NCBI RefSeq assembly: GCF_024139115.2
Contig: NC_085140.1
Coordinates: 105,784,988-105,848,987 of the forward strand
From: Armigeres subalbatus
Lineage: Eukaryota; Arthropoda; Insecta; Diptera; Culicidae
Direction: 5' to 3'
Length of the DNA stretch: 64,000 bases
Positions 21,031 through 33,744 of this stretch are shown here, piece by piece; position 1 is the stretch's first letter, and each line of letters starts with the position of its first letter. The notes beneath the pieces are model-generated. The model was not told where the DNA came from. It ran no database searches and worked only from the letters and a program-made list of their open reading frames with translations. The position numbers and the translations under genes were made by a program.

Positions 21031-22621
21031 CCCGTAAGATCTCCCGTAAGAACTCCCAGAGGAAAATCAGGAGGAGCTCCTAGAAGAATTCCTAGAGGAC
21101 GTCCCGGATGAGCTCCCATAGCAACTATCGGAAGAACTTCGGGAGGAATTTCCAGCTTAATTTCTGAAGAAAGCCTAAATGATTTCCTAAAAAAGCCTGA
21201 ATAATTTCCTGAAATAGCTTCTGGTGGAACTCCCGGAGAAACTCCCGGATGAATTGCTGGTGGAATTCCCGGAGGAACTCTCAAAGGAATTTTCTGGAAG
21301 AATTTCTGAAGAAACTCCAGGAAGAATTTTTAAAGGAACCCCGGGGAAACTACCAGAAGCATTCTCGGAATTAAGAGAATTCATCTTATAGACAAATCTC
21401 GTCTAGCTGAAACCTTTGTTGGGGTTTGTAGCTGGACCATCATCATCATCAGAGGACCTCCCTGAGGAGCTCACAGAGAAATTCTCGGAGGAGCTTCTGG
21501 TGGAAAATCTATATAAATTCCTGAAGAAGCCTAAATAAATTCCAATTCTGCCGAAATTCCCAGAAGAATTTTCAGACGAACTGCCGATAGAACTACCGGA
21601 ATAATTCTCGAAGGAAATCCTAGAGAAATTCTTGGTGGAAATACCGGTGGAACTCCTGGAAGAATTCCAGGAGGAATTTTCGGAGAAACTCCTGGAGGAT
21701 CTCCCAGTGGAAATCTTGAAGTTTCCATCGGAATTCTTTCAGGATTTCATTGCATGAATTAATCTAGGAATTACTCCGAAAACTCCATTGTTGATTTCAT
21801 TTTAGGTATAATTTCTGTATAAATTTCTGGTGGAATTCCTGGAGAAATTCTTTGAAATTTTCACAAGAAATTATTCGAAACAATTCACGGAAAATTTTAT
21901 GGAATTTACACAAGAAATGCGATGATTTTTCGTGAAAATCTCAGGAATGTTTACTGACAATTCTGCGGAATTTCCACGGAATATTCTTATTCTTAAAAAT
22001 TGTGGGAAACAGCACGAAATTATTTGAATTATTGCAGGGAATTCTGCAGAACTTATAAAGAAGTTCGTGAAGATTTTCTTGGAGTAAATAATGGTGGAAT
22101 TTTCGGATCAATTCCCGGCAAAATTTTTGGTGGAATTCCTGAAGACACTGCCGAAGAAGTTGCTGGAGGCATTCCTAAACAATCCCTGATATAATTTCGG
22201 ATAGAATGCCAGCAACAATTGTCGAAGGAATTCCTGGAGAAAGCTTGCATATTGATTTTTCTGCCTATTTTATAATAAATATTATTCCAGAGAGGATTTG
22301 TTTAGCAATTCAGATGTATGGTTCTAGTTTTCTTAAACTTATGGAAGAATGCAGGATTTCTATAATAATTGTTATAGCCGATTTTATATTCTATCTGCTG
22401 AATACTAAGTTCGTTAATATTTTTCTCACTTTATTTAAAAATATCTGATGAGCAATAAATCACGCATTTTTAAATCCATTATTGTTTTAATCATTATTGT
22501 TTCGATTTGGTTTGGATTTGGTTTCATGTGTTAATATTCATGTGTTTTTATAAAACCTCTATAAAACTACGATTTAGAAGACCAAAAATGTTGCCCCCTT
22601 CTCGAAATCCTGGCTACGCCC

Positions 22622-23378
22622 ATGATTTATAAAACAAGTTGTGAATTTGAAATTCCGATGATTTTCAGACCGGTGCATATCACTATTTGATGATTAGGAA
22701 GTCGCGAACAACCTTGCAAATCGGTCAAATAAGAGGATGCAGAGAAAAGGTCTAATTTTTATTTATTTTGCCTTCGGTGAAAGCATGGATACAAACCCAT
22801 AGATATAAAAATGAAATTCTAACTCAAGAAGAAAATTGATGCATTTAAATGAAAGGCACTAGAAATATTTGTTCTGGAATCAATGTTACGATAAAACATA
22901 TTAATTACATTTTTAAAATCAAACAAATTTATCAAAAGATATTTGGTAGGTGAAGTTGCGAATGCCTTCCTGCTTAACTAACATCAAATACTTTTTTCAA
23001 GAAAAGTACGAACTGTTGAGAGCATCCGCGTGTGATATATTCTAGCACCTGGATGCTGGCAACTGTGGATAAAAAATCTTGTGAAAAACTAACTAATGCC
23101 TTCAATTATTTTCGACCCGAAAGAAATTGAATCAATATTTTCTAACGCGCCGCAAGCATTTCGGATTACAATTATCTATTATTATTAATATATCATCGAA
23201 GTATGTGTAAAATAAAAAATCGATCTGTTGATTTTTTTTAGAAAAGTTTGGACATCCCTGCACTGTTGTATGACAACTTTTCAACAGCATGACTGTCACT
23301 GTAAATTTGCAGGAAGATTTGTTAGAATAAACAAGGAGAAAACACGTTTAGATTCCTCTTTGCTCGCTAGATGATGTT
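22622..23378. other. AT-rich non-coding stretch (twin of 15305-16060)
   Basis: Nothing beyond the copy A counterpart is seen. Confidence 0.4.
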
Positions 23379-23379
23379 G

Positions 23380-23790
23380 TTATCACCGGCAAATGGTTCG
23401 CCATTTCGTTGTATGGAAAAGCTCGAAGTGAACCATATTGTTAATATAATATATTTGCCGTAACCCTCTACGGGTTTCGAAGGGACTCGAGAATGCCCCT
23501 GAAACTCGAACTACGCACATCACCCGATCCATCATCGCTTTGATCAACCGTGTCAGTTTATCCGGAAATCCGTGTTCGTGCATTAGCTGCCATAGCTGGT
23601 CCCGATCGATTGTATCATATGTGGCTTTGAAGTCGATGAATAGAAGATGTGTGGGCACGTTGTATTCGCGGCACTTCTGCAGTACTTGGCGAATGTCGAA
23701 CACCTGGTCCGTGTTGGAGCGTTCGCCCATAAAACCCGCCTGGTACTGCCTCACGAACTCCCTTGCAATTCGTGCTTGTCGACGGCATAT
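23380..23790 (-). pseudogene. Reverse transcriptase fragment (copy B)
   Basis: Same truncated RT core as at 16062-16470, with a few replacements (for example RQYQAGFMGE at the start, and DQLWQLMHEHGFPD where copy A has NQLWQLMHEHGSPD). It again ends at RGLRQ against the transposon-end sequence. Motif A (FIDFKATYD) is present and the ADD motif is missing. Confidence 0.75.
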
Positions 23791-24027
23791 AGGTTAAAGA
23801 TATAGCAGAATTACTGAAAAGACTTGAAGACAAAAGTTCATATTCATCCTATCATAGTGAAATGAGTGGAAGACAAATGAGCTTGTTTCTCATTTCTAAG
23901 AAAGAATCAGAATTGCACTTGGTGTTAATTATGAAAAGGCAACATCTAATAGATTTGAAAGCATCAAAATAAGCTTGATATGAACAAAGAATGAAGAGTC
24001 ACCAAAATATCAATCAAAGCAATCGTG

Positions 24028-24548
24028 GTAGGGGAATATATACCCATCCCCCCAGGCAAAACGCCTTTTGAGCATTCCCTCGTATTTACCGTATTTGGCA
24101 TGGCCGTAACGAAACTAGACGTAAAATTATGTAGGTTAGGCGAAAAAAGTGTCAAAATATCAGATAGGAAGGTTGCAAAACCCGCACATTTCCACATTTT
24201 GACGAAGCATCTAACATTTCGGCGAGGCAAAACACCCTAGGGCAACTAACCTACAACGTACCACGCGTCTCCACGCGCTGTCCATACCAGAATGCTGATT
24301 CGCCGACGCGTGGTGTGTTGTTCCTTAATAGCTACCAGCAAGAAGGCGTTTTGCCTCATGAGTATTGCGGCAGCGAAATATCACCAATTTCTTGAAATGT
24401 GAATATTATGAATATGATTGAGATTTTCTACAATTTTTAGATGGCTTCAATTAGCTGCATGTGGTAAAAATACCCATGAAAATCGTTACAGCTAAGACAT
24501 TAAATCAGTCTTTGCTTTGCTAGGGCATATTGCCCCTCCTTCCCCTAC
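24028..24548. mobile_element. MITE-like element (copy B)
   Basis: Twin of 16709-17226 with the same nested inverted repeats. It moved here as part of the segmental duplication, not by transposition. Confidence 0.5.
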
Positions 24549-25615
24549 TTTGCCAGCTATCAAAAACATGTGGTCATCCATCACGGACTGAAATGACAGT
24601 TTTCCAGCAGACCTCCGCTTGCATAGCAGCATGATATTCTCCACAATTTCAATCAGCATCCGAGAAGGATTCTCATTGAAATCTCTGAAGAATTCCTTCC
24701 AGAATCATCGGATCATTCCAACTGAAATCCAGAAGAATTCACACTGGATGCTTTTCGGTTTCGTTGAGTGATACCTTTGGAAATCTGTGGGGGATACCCT
24801 TCATTATCCAAGAAGGATTTGCTTCATAATCTCTCGTTGATTTGCTTCGGATTTTTTCCGGAATCGTTCGAGAATCTGTTTCGAAATCGTTCGGAGTCTT
24901 GCTTCGGAATTCCTTGACTATTTGTTAATACTTCGACGATATGCTTCGGAACCTTCGACGATCGGATTTGGAATCCCTGGAACATTCCCTTCGAACTCCC
25001 TGGAACATTCCTGTCGGAATCACAAAAGGGTTTTCATCGAGAAAAGAGAATAAATATGGATGAGTGTGACTGATCCGCAATTGTCCTAGGTGACCACCGT
25101 CTTTAGCACATTACCATACTAAAATAACTTAATGAGGTGGTAAAATATTCGAGTTTTTTTAAAGGAAACTCAAAATAGAGAAAATAGATAAAGGGGCTAT
25201 AGCCCCCGCTAGGCATCGGAGTGCATCGGAGCTAGTTACGCCAATGCCTAATACAACTGATTTTGATCATGAATCGGTTGTGAAGCTCAGGCTTTTGTGT
25301 TTCTTCTTAGGATATCCGAGGACTTTTTGGTTCAGATATCATTGTGTTCGGCATTTTAGAATTTAAAATCTGCAAGAGTTTTCAGCAAATAATCCGAATG
25401 CGAGTATGATCCATTGTTAATTGATAAGTGCTCTGGAGCTTGGAGACTCATATTCCTGAAATTAGTTAATTCGCAAACACACGATTAAATTTTTCTCGTT
25501 CCCAAATTTCATAGAAATTTCACATCATTAAAACAAATAAAATCAAAACCTTTCGCTTCAATTTTTTGTTTCATAATGGGAGTAATATATTCCATAATTC
25601 TGAAGCCTTGAAGCA
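24549..25615. other. Degenerate repeats and AT-rich DNA (copy B)
   Basis: Counterpart of 17230-18285. No gene seen. Confidence 0.35.
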
Positions 25616-26060
25616 GTAACTCTAATTGACTTGCATCGCTCCAAAGACCATGCGTCTCCACCCTTATTCGCAGCAATCGAGTATCGCATTCGTATTCTCC
25701 ATTCTCTTTGTGCTTTCGGAAAAAGCCTTTTCCCTAAAAAGCTCCCTTCTCCCTGAAAACAGACAAACCGGGCAAAAGTTCTCTCCCGCATTCCTTCGTC
25801 CTACAGAAGCCATTTCCCCGATCGGGAGTGCGAGAAAGCAACGTGTTCCCGAGCAATCGAGCACGATAACGCACTGTCATAAGCCATCACTTTTTTCTCA
25901 CCAGTTTCAGTTTTCCCTCGGAATCGGTCGCATTCGTATCATCGTCGTCCACATAGCGGTCGCCAGCGAGCCCACGGAGACAAAGCCCGTGGCCTTCCTA
26001 GAAGTGAGCGGGAAGCCACCGTTCCCTTCGGAGGAGTGCAGTAAAAAAAAACTCTAGATT
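25616..26060 (+). other. GC-richer block (copy B)
   Basis: Twin of 18290-18745, including the TCAGTT near 25909. Single-base deletions relative to copy A change the open frames, which argues against a conserved protein. Confidence 0.25.
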
Positions 26061-26555
26061 GAAAACTCGTCCCATAAATTGATATTTTGTTCGCTAGAAT
26101 GACGCGCGTGTCTTCGGTGGGATCCAAGTGAAAACGAAGTAAAGGTGAAAGGGTTAAAAGTGTAGAATTTTCCAGCATTAAAGCGATATAATCCACTTCT
26201 CATTTGTGCTCGGTTATTGCTCTCCACTTATGTGTGCTGAAGTCCCCTCCTCTACGTGCTGCACACTGTTTCCGGAGGCCCTAATTTGCGGAGAAGAATG
26301 TTTTTACTCTGAAAAGTTATTTTGGAGGATTAGATGTACTCAAGGAAACAGTCTTTACTGTGGATAATATTCTTTTCGAACGGCAAATGGAACATAAATA
26401 TTGACGTAAAAAAAGTTGCTCAAAAATCGAAAGCTTTGTAAAAACAACATTCATTTCATATTTCTATGATATTCACAAGTGCAGTTGAGTGCTAAGTAGT
26501 GAAAGAAGTATGAGACTTGAGACTGAATCCAATAACAATCTGAATAGTATTTATT
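26061..26555. other. Non-coding link before satellite (copy B)
   Basis: Matches 18750-19239 with a few indels. No gene. Confidence 0.3.
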
Positions 26556-26559
26556 TTTT

Positions 26560-29424
26560 CTAATCCAAACACAATCAACATTAAAATCATATCTAATCTA
26601 AGGTAAATAAATTTAATTCCAAATTCAATACTTAAATACCATGACTACCTATTAAAATCTGAATTACAATAAAATTAAAATCCAGCTCAAAGCAAATCAA
26701 ATCCAAATAAACTCTAATCGAAACTAAACCCAATCGAAATCTAATACAAATGTACTATAATACAAATAATCAAAACCAAATCCAAATCGAATCCAAATAA
26801 AAATTATTCCTGATCCGAATCAAAATCCACCCTCATCTAATTCAAATCTAATTCAAATCAATTCAAAACCAACCCATATCCAATCCAAATCATATCCAAC
26901 ATCGATGTCAAATACAATCTAAGTCCAATCTATCTCCTATTCCGAACACAATTCGAATCTAATCCAAAACTAATCTAATAACAATGACAATCCATATCAT
27001 ATCCAAATTCAAAACAAATCCAATCCAAATACAATCAAATTTCAAAACCAATCAACATTTAATCCAAATTCAACCCAAACGAAACTCAAACTCAATTCAA
27101 ATCTAATCCAAATTCATACAAACCCAATCCAAATCAAATTCCAATCGAATACTAATCCAATCCTAATTAAATACAAACCCAATCCAAATCCAGTCCAATC
27201 CAAATCTGATCCAAATCCAATCCAAACCAATCCTAATCTTATACATTGCAAATCCAATTCAAGCCAATCCAAATCCAATTCGAATCATATCCAAATCCTA
27301 TCCAAATTCAATCCAAATAGAATCCAAATTTAATTCAAATTGTATTCAAATCCAATTCAAATCTAATCCAAATCCAATTCAAATCTAATCCAAAAGCAAT
27401 TCAAATCTATTCCAAATCTAATCCATATTCAATACAAACTCATATCAAATCCAATTCCAATCGAATCCAAATTCAATCCTCATTCAATACAAACCCAATC
27501 CAAACCCAAATCCAGTCCAATCAAAATCCAAATCAATCCAAATCTAATCCTAGTCTAATCCAATTGTAATCAAAATCAAATTCAATCAAAATCCAATTCA
27601 ATCCAATCCAATATGTATCAATACGAAATCAATCCAAACCTAATTCGAATCTTATCCAAATCCTGTTCTAATCCAATCCAAAAACCAATACAAATCTAAT
27701 CCAAATCCAATCCACATCCAATCCAATTCTAATCTTATCAAAATCCCATTCAAATCCTATTTAAATCAAACCCAAATTCAGTCCAATCCAACCCAAACAC
27801 AATTCAAACCACATTCAAATCCAATCAAATTCTATAAAAATCTAATCCATATCCAACCCCAATCAAATTCAATTAAAATCAAAATCGAACTGTCATCCAA
27901 ATTCAATTCAAATCAAACCCAAATCCAATCCTAGTCCCGTCTAAATCCAATTCAAATCGAATTCAATTCTAATCCAAACCCAATCCAAATCCCATCAAGG
28001 TCCAATCCAAATCAAATCCCATTCTAATCCCACCCAAATCCAATCCAAATGCAATCCAAATCCAATTAAAATCCAATCCAAATCCAATCCAAATCCAATC
28101 CAAATCCAATCCAAATAAAATCCAAATCCAATCCAAATCCAATCCAAATCCAATCCAAATCCAATCCAAATCCAATCCAAATCCAATCCAAATCCAATCC
28201 AAATCCAATCCAAATCCAATCCAAAACCAATTCAAATTCAATTCAAATCAAACCCAAATCCAATCCTAGTCCCGTCTAAATCCAATTCAAATCGAATTCA
28301 ATTCTAATCCAAACCCAATCCAAATCCCATCAAGGTCCAATCCAAATCAAATCCCATTCTAATCCCACCCAAATCCAATCCAAATGCAATCCAAATCCAA
28401 TTAAAATCCAATCCAAATCCAATCCGAATCCAATCCAAATCCAATCCAAATAAAATCCAAATCCAATCCAAATCCAAATCCAATCCAAGTTCAATTCAAA
28501 TCAAACCCAAATCCAATCCTAGTCCCGTCTAAATCCAATTCAAATCGAATTCAATTCTAATCCAAACCCAATCCAAATCCCATCAAGGTCCAATCCAAAT
28601 CGAATCCCATTCTAATCCCACCCAAATCCAATCCAAATGCAATCCAAATCCAATAAAAATCCAATCCAAATCCAATACGAATCCAATCCAAATCCAATCC
28701 AAACAAACCAAACCAATCCAAACCAATCCAAACCAATCCAAACCAATCCAAACCAATCCAAACCAATCCAAACCAATCCAAACCAATCCAAACCAATCCG
28801 AACCAATCCAAACCAATCCGAACCAATCCAAACCAATCCAAACCAATTAAACCAATCCAAACCAATCCGAACCAACCAATCCAAACCAATCCAAATCCCA
28901 TCCAAACCAATCCAAACCAATCCAAACCAACCAAACCAATCCAAACCAATCCAAACCAATCCAAACCAATCCAAACCAATCCAAACCAATCCAAACCAAT
29001 CCAAACCAATCCAAACCAATCCAAACCAATCCAAACCAACCAAACCAACCAAATTCAATCCAAACCAATCCAAACCAATCCAAATTTAATCCAAACCAAT
29101 CCAAACCAATCAAAATCCAATCCAAATTTAATTCAAACTTAATACAAATTTAATCCAACCAACCAATCCAATCCAACCAATCCAAACCAATCCAACCAAT
29201 CCAAACCAATCCACCAATCCAAATCCAATCCAAATCCAATCCAAATCCAATCCAATTCCAACCCAAATCCAATCCAAATCCAATCCAAATCCAATCCAAA
29301 TCCAATCCAAATCCAATCCAAATCCAATCCAAATTCAATTCAAATTAAATCCAAATGCAATCCAAATCCAATCCAAATTCAATCCAAATCCAACCCAATC
29401 CAATCCAAAGCCAATCCAAACCCA
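26560..29424 (+). repeat. 11-bp satellite-like array, copy B and its extension
   Basis: Same AATCCAAATCC-type unit. The near-perfect tracts are at about 28040-28225 and 29220-29335. Higher-order blocks marked by CCCGTCTAAATCCA start near 27934, 28270 and 28528. Minus-strand frames read as an 11-residue cycle of GFGLDLDWIWI type and are artefacts of the period. Confidence 0.85.
28700..29160 (+). repeat. 10-bp array, unit ACCAATCCAA
   Basis: Inside the 11-bp array the unit loses one base and becomes CCAAACCAAT-type with period 10, nearly perfect over about 28700-28840 and 28905-29040. Neither strand has stops, so open frames of 150 codons or more appear on both strands (for example 28637-29089 plus and 28557-29048 minus). 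These are not genes. Confidence 0.85.
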
Positions 29425-29668
29425 CACACTCAGTTTTTAAAGCTCGGCTCAGCTCGGCAAAAATCCGCACAGCCGTACGCAAGCAAAATAAAAACTGATA
29501 CTCCGGCAAAAATAGCGTTTGCTAGCTGATTTTCGGCAAATTAATTGCTGATTATCAGCAATTTTGACAGAAATCTCGGCAAAAAACATGTTTGCTGGGG
29601 CACGGCTGTGCGATTCTCGGTAAAAGTTCAACATTTTGCTGAGATCCCGGTAAAAAAAATTAAGTGTG
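29425..29668. mobile_element. MITE inserted in satellite DNA, 244 bp
   Basis: The ends are CACACTCAGTTTTTAAAGC (29425) and, inverted, AATTAAGTGTG (to 29668). The interior has repeated CTCGGCAAAA and CGGCAAA motifs and is non-coding. Flanking CAAACCCA and CAAATCCA agree at 7 of 8, but the satellite context makes any target duplication uncertain. Confidence 0.65.
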
Positions 29669-30290
29669 CAAATCCAATCCAAAGCCAATTCAAACCCAAA
29701 TCCAATCCAAATCCAATCCAATCCTAATCTATTTCAAATTTGATCTAATCTAAATCCAAACCATATCCATTTCAAATTCAATCCAAGTCCAATTCATATT
29801 CAGTTCAAATTCAAAATCAATCCAATTTCGATCCAAATCCAATACAAATACATTTCAAATCTATTCCAAATCTATTATAAATCTAATCCAATTCCAATCA
29901 AATCCAATCCAAATCTAATCCAAATCCATTTCAAATCCAATCAAAATCCAATTCAAAACCAATCCAAATCTATTTCAAATTCAAACAAACAAATATGCCG
30001 AACCCGAATCAAATTCTAACCAATAGAATTCCAAGTCTAATCCAAATACAATCCATAACCAAGACAAATTCAAATCCAATCCAATTTTTACCCAAATTTA
30101 TTCTAAACTAAATCCAACCCAATCTCAATCCAAGTTCAATTCATATTCAGTTCAAAATCAATCCAATTTCAATCGAAATCCAATCCAAATTCAATCCAAT
30201 CCAAATCCAATTCAATGCAACTTCAATTAAAATCCAAATCCTATCTAATCCAACACAATTCACATAAAATCCGAAATTCATAATAAAAAA
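29669..30290 (+). repeat. Degenerate 11-bp array, right end
   Basis: Continues the AATCCAAATCC-type repeats with rising divergence and stops near 30290. Confidence 0.75.
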
Positions 30291-31240
30291 TTAGGAAATT
30301 AACTTTTCAATAGAAAAATAATTTCGGTGGCAGATTCACGCTTCAGGAAACAGTGTGCAGCCATGGCATGAAGAGGAAACAAGTGTTCTTATGGCAGTCA
30401 GTGCGGTTCAGGATTTATTATAGGATCCGAACCCTCGCATCGCTTGTCTTGAAGATGGAAAGTTATTATTTGTATATGTGACATTTCGGGGTGCCTAAAA
30501 ATCGTCTCCATAAAAGTGATAATCAATAAAATCAGAATTCAGTAAGAGAAACGACTCGGCGTGTAAGGAAGTGGTCATTCAAGGATATTTGGGTACAAGC
30601 TTTTGAATGGTAAATGATCCGTAAAGGTGAAGCTAAAAAAAAGCAGTGACAAAAGAAAATTTGACCCGTAATTGTGCGCAAAAAGTGAAAAGCATCCTGA
30701 TGCTGCTTTGCTCGTTCAGTGGCCCATACACCTACGTTTGATGGAAATTGGATTAGAACGAGCAAGGTCGCATTTTCGGTGGAAACGGGTCTTCCGAGGA
30801 AAACGAAGTACCAACAACGTGCGCTTCTTCAACAAAGAGCAAATAAGAGAGAAACGACGACGCGGCGATTGTTTGAGAAGGCACAGTGAAAAACTGGTGT
30901 CCTGAAAGGAAGATTCCGAACAACGGGAGCGTAAACACAAAGAAGGAAAAACTGGTACACGAAAGGATGCTTCTGTTCCGTCGGACTCGTTGTCGCCGTC
31001 GTCGTCGCCCTCATCGCGTTCCCAATGCCGTTCGTTGTTTGCTGGCGGAATAGGGAAGCTTCTTCACGGGATGGCTGCCACCGCCCACTCACTCTTTGGG
31101 TTCGGTTTGGGCAACGTCACATTGAATACGCATTTGCTCTCCGGCGGATGATGGCGACAACGAGCTTTCGGGGTGGGGGGAGTTCGATGGGGGACAGAGA
31201 AGAGTGTAAATGTGCCACCACATCGCCTGGGTAATGTTTT
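30291..31240 (+). other. Mixed-composition block, possible untranslated first exon
   Basis: From about 30690 to 31235 GC content rises and sequence looks unique. A 69-codon frame at 31025-31234 ends just after CCTGG before GTAATG, a weak splice-donor match. No known domain is seen, and minus-strand frames are equally open. It may be a 5' UTR exon or non-genic. Confidence 0.2.
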
Positions 31241-31610
31241 TATGTCTGCGATTTGCTAACTGCTGCAAGGTTGTCCAGCACGGGTGCCAGTTCTGCGGGG
31301 AAATAATAGCATTGATGGTACCACAATCATTGTAGAAAAAAATGCAACGTATACGAAAATCTACAGTTTTGAAAGATACTCATTAATATTCTTAGCATCA
31401 TTATAATATTCCAATTCTTCTATCTTGTACAAAAAATAACATTAGATTCAGATTGTACAAAACAGGTTCAAGATTGTGGAGAATAGTATTGATATTTTAT
31501 TTACTTTTGTTTTGAAAATATATTCAAAGTAGAATTGATGTATTCGACAGGTGTTTCCGGGAGACTATTGCGCTTCAGCACACCCGTTTGAAACGGAAAC
31601 CTGATCGTAA
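31241..31610. other. AT-rich spacer
   Basis: Nothing supportable. Confidence 0.35.
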
Positions 31611-31818
31611 TACAGGTAATCATCGATATAACGTACCCCCGATATAACGTACACTCGATAAAAAGTCACTCGATATAGCGTACATTTTCCACCGATATAA
31701 CGTACACTTCGAAAAATAATTTTAATTTCGGTAGTTATTCCGAAATAATTACGAAATTGTTATGATCATTCATGTGGGGATGACATCATCTTATGGAGTC
31801 TAATTTTATCAGCTAGAG

Positions 31819-33744
31819 CAGCGGTTCTCAACCTGGGGTACATGTACCCCTGGGGGTACCTTCACTGGCCCTAGGGGGTACCTCGAACAAAAATTAGTAA
31901 TGGCGGACGAATTACAATTCCAATCGAAATGTATAAATATGGTTTTTATAATTGTGTATATTTTCTATTTCAAAACTTTGTTTCGGTCATAAAATGTATG
32001 ACGATTAATACATCGAATAGAATTCTACCCTCCAAAACCAGCACAGCCTTTTCCAAGCTGCTCGAAGGCCTTCTTACAAGAGTTTCGAAGGACTTCTTTG
32101 AAGACGTTCAGAAGCCTTTTTGCAAAAGGTTCGGAAGCTTGGAAGCCCCACTTCAAAAGACCTGAAAGCCTATTTTCAAGAGGCCGAAAAGCCCTTTTTA
32201 AAGAGGCCTGGAAGCCTCCTTTCAAGAGGCCTGGAAGCCTCCTTTCAAGAGGCCTGGAAGCCTCCTTTCAAGAGGCCTGGAAGCCTCCTTTCAAGAGGCC
32301 TGGAAGCCTCCTTTCAAGAGGCCTGAAACCCTCCTTTCAAGAGGCCTGAAACCCTCCTTTCAAGAGGCCTGGAAGCCTCCTTTCAAGAGGCCTGGAAGCC
32401 TCCTTTCAAGAGGCCTGGAAGCCTCCTTTCAAGAGGCCTGGAAGCCTCCTTTCAAGAGGCCTGGAAGCCTCCTTTCAAGAGGCCTGGAAGCCTCCTTTCA
32501 AGAGGCCTGGAAGCCTCCTTTCAAGAGGCCTGGAAGCCTCCTTTCAAGAGGCCTGGAAGCCTCCTTTCAAGAGGCCTGGAAGCCTCCTTTTAAGAGGCCT
32601 GGAAGCCTCCTTTCAAGAGAACCTGGAAGCCTCCTTTCAAGAGGCCTGGAAGCCTCCTTTCAAGAGGCCTGGAAGCCTCCTTTCAATAGGCCTGGAAGCC
32701 TCCTTTCAAGAGGCCTGGAAGCCTCCTTTCAAGAGGCCAGGCAGCCTCCTTTCAAGAATCCTGGAAGCCTCCTTTCAAGAGGCCTGGAAGCCTCCTTTCA
32801 AGAGGTCTGGAAGCCTCCTTTCAAGAGGTCGGGAAGCCTCCTTTCAAGAGGCCTGGAAGCCTCCTTTCAAGAAACCTGGAAGTCTCCTTTCAAGAAACCT
32901 GGAAGTCTCCTTTCAAGAAACCTGGAAGCCTCCTTTCAAGAGCCTGGAAGTCTCCTTTCAAGAAACCTGGAAGCCTCCTTTCAAGAGCCTGGAAGCCTCC
33001 TTTCAAGAGGCCCGGAAAGTTCCTTCCAAAAAGCTCGAAAGCATATTTGGAAGCCTCCCTTCAAAATGCTCGGAATTCTACTTTCAAGAGGCTTGGTAGC
33101 GTATTTTCAAGAGGCCTGAGCGTTTTTTCAAGATGCAAAGGAAACCTCCTTTTAAGTGGCTCAAGAGCCGCCATTGAAGAGGCTAGGAAGCTTCTCTACA
33201 AGAGGCCCGGAAGCCTGTTTTCGGAAGGCTCTTTTCAAAACACTCGGAAGTCTGCTTTCAAGAAGCCCGGAAGCCTCGTTTTAAGAAGCCTGGAAGACTC
33301 CTTCCAAGAGGAGTCTCTTTCAAGAGACTTGGAAGCCTTCTTTCAGGTGGTTCGGAAGCCTTCTTTTAAGAGGCCCGGAAGTCTCCTTTCAAGGGATCCG
33401 GAAGCATCGTTTTAAGAGGCCCGGATATCTACTTTTAAAAGGCTGGGAAGGCTCCTTTTAGGAATGTTCGTAAGCCTTCTTTCAAAAAGCTCGGAAGGCA
33501 CATTTCAAGCGGTTCGAAAGGTTTCTTTCAAAAAGCTCGGAAAGCTCCTTTCAAGAGGAGCAGAAACCTCCCTTCAAGAAACTCGGAAGCCTACTTTCAA
33601 AAGATTCAGAATGTCCTTTCAAGAGGCGCGGAAGTTTCGCTTCATAGGGCTCGTAATTATTTTTCAAAATGCTAAAGAGGGGGTACCTCAATTAATGAAA
33701 AACTTCGAAGGGGTACCTCTCAAGAAAAAGGTTGAGAACCGCTG
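31819..33744 (+). mobile_element. hAT-type element carrying a 23-bp tandem array (copy 1)
   Basis: Terminal inverted repeats CAGCGGTTCTCAACCT (31819) and AGGTTGAGAACCGCTG (to 33744) are flanked by an exact 8-bp duplication AGCTAGAG (31811-31818 and 33745-33752). GGGGTACC-type subterminal motifs lie at both ends. The interior is almost entirely a tandem array and its decayed margins. No transposase is encoded. The same family occurs in opposite orientation at 35069-37149. Confidence 0.9.
32150..33040 (+). repeat. 23-bp tandem array, about 38 copies
   Basis: The unit CCTGGAAGCCTCCTTTCAAG plus AGG repeats with few changes from about 32205 to 32870 and then decays. The unit contains the partial palindromes AGGCCT and GGCTTCC. 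Frames through it give Lys/Pro/Ser-rich repeats of type GSLLSRGLEASFQEAWKPPF and are artefacts. Confidence 0.9.

Larger units (their letters stand above)
21031..28360 (+). repeat. Copy B of the 7.3-kb tandem duplication
   Basis: Begins abruptly where satellite CCCATTCT meets CCCGTAAG from inside the foldback element. Only the two bases CT are shared between the two parent sequences at this junction. It runs through the same order of parts as copy A and ends at the matching CCCATTCT at 28360, where satellite continues normally. Total length is about 7330 bp against 7310 bp in copy A. Confidence 0.9.

Noticed and set aside
28557..29089. Open frames of 150-163 codons on both strands (Trp/Gly/Leu-rich on minus, Asn/Pro/Gln-rich on plus)
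   Set aside because: They are translations of 10- and 11-bp satellite units that lack stop codons; both strands are open at once and no start context or domain exists.
32098..32349. 83-codon frame with Glu/Ala/Phe/Lys-rich repeats, and similar frames at 33047-33415, 36013-36444 and 51284-51706
   Set aside because: Products of the 23-bp array in hAT copies; no conserved start and decays with the array.
32150..33040. CRISPR-like look of the regular 23-bp array
   Set aside because: Units are directly adjacent with no unique spacers, the genome is eukaryotic, and no cas genes are present.
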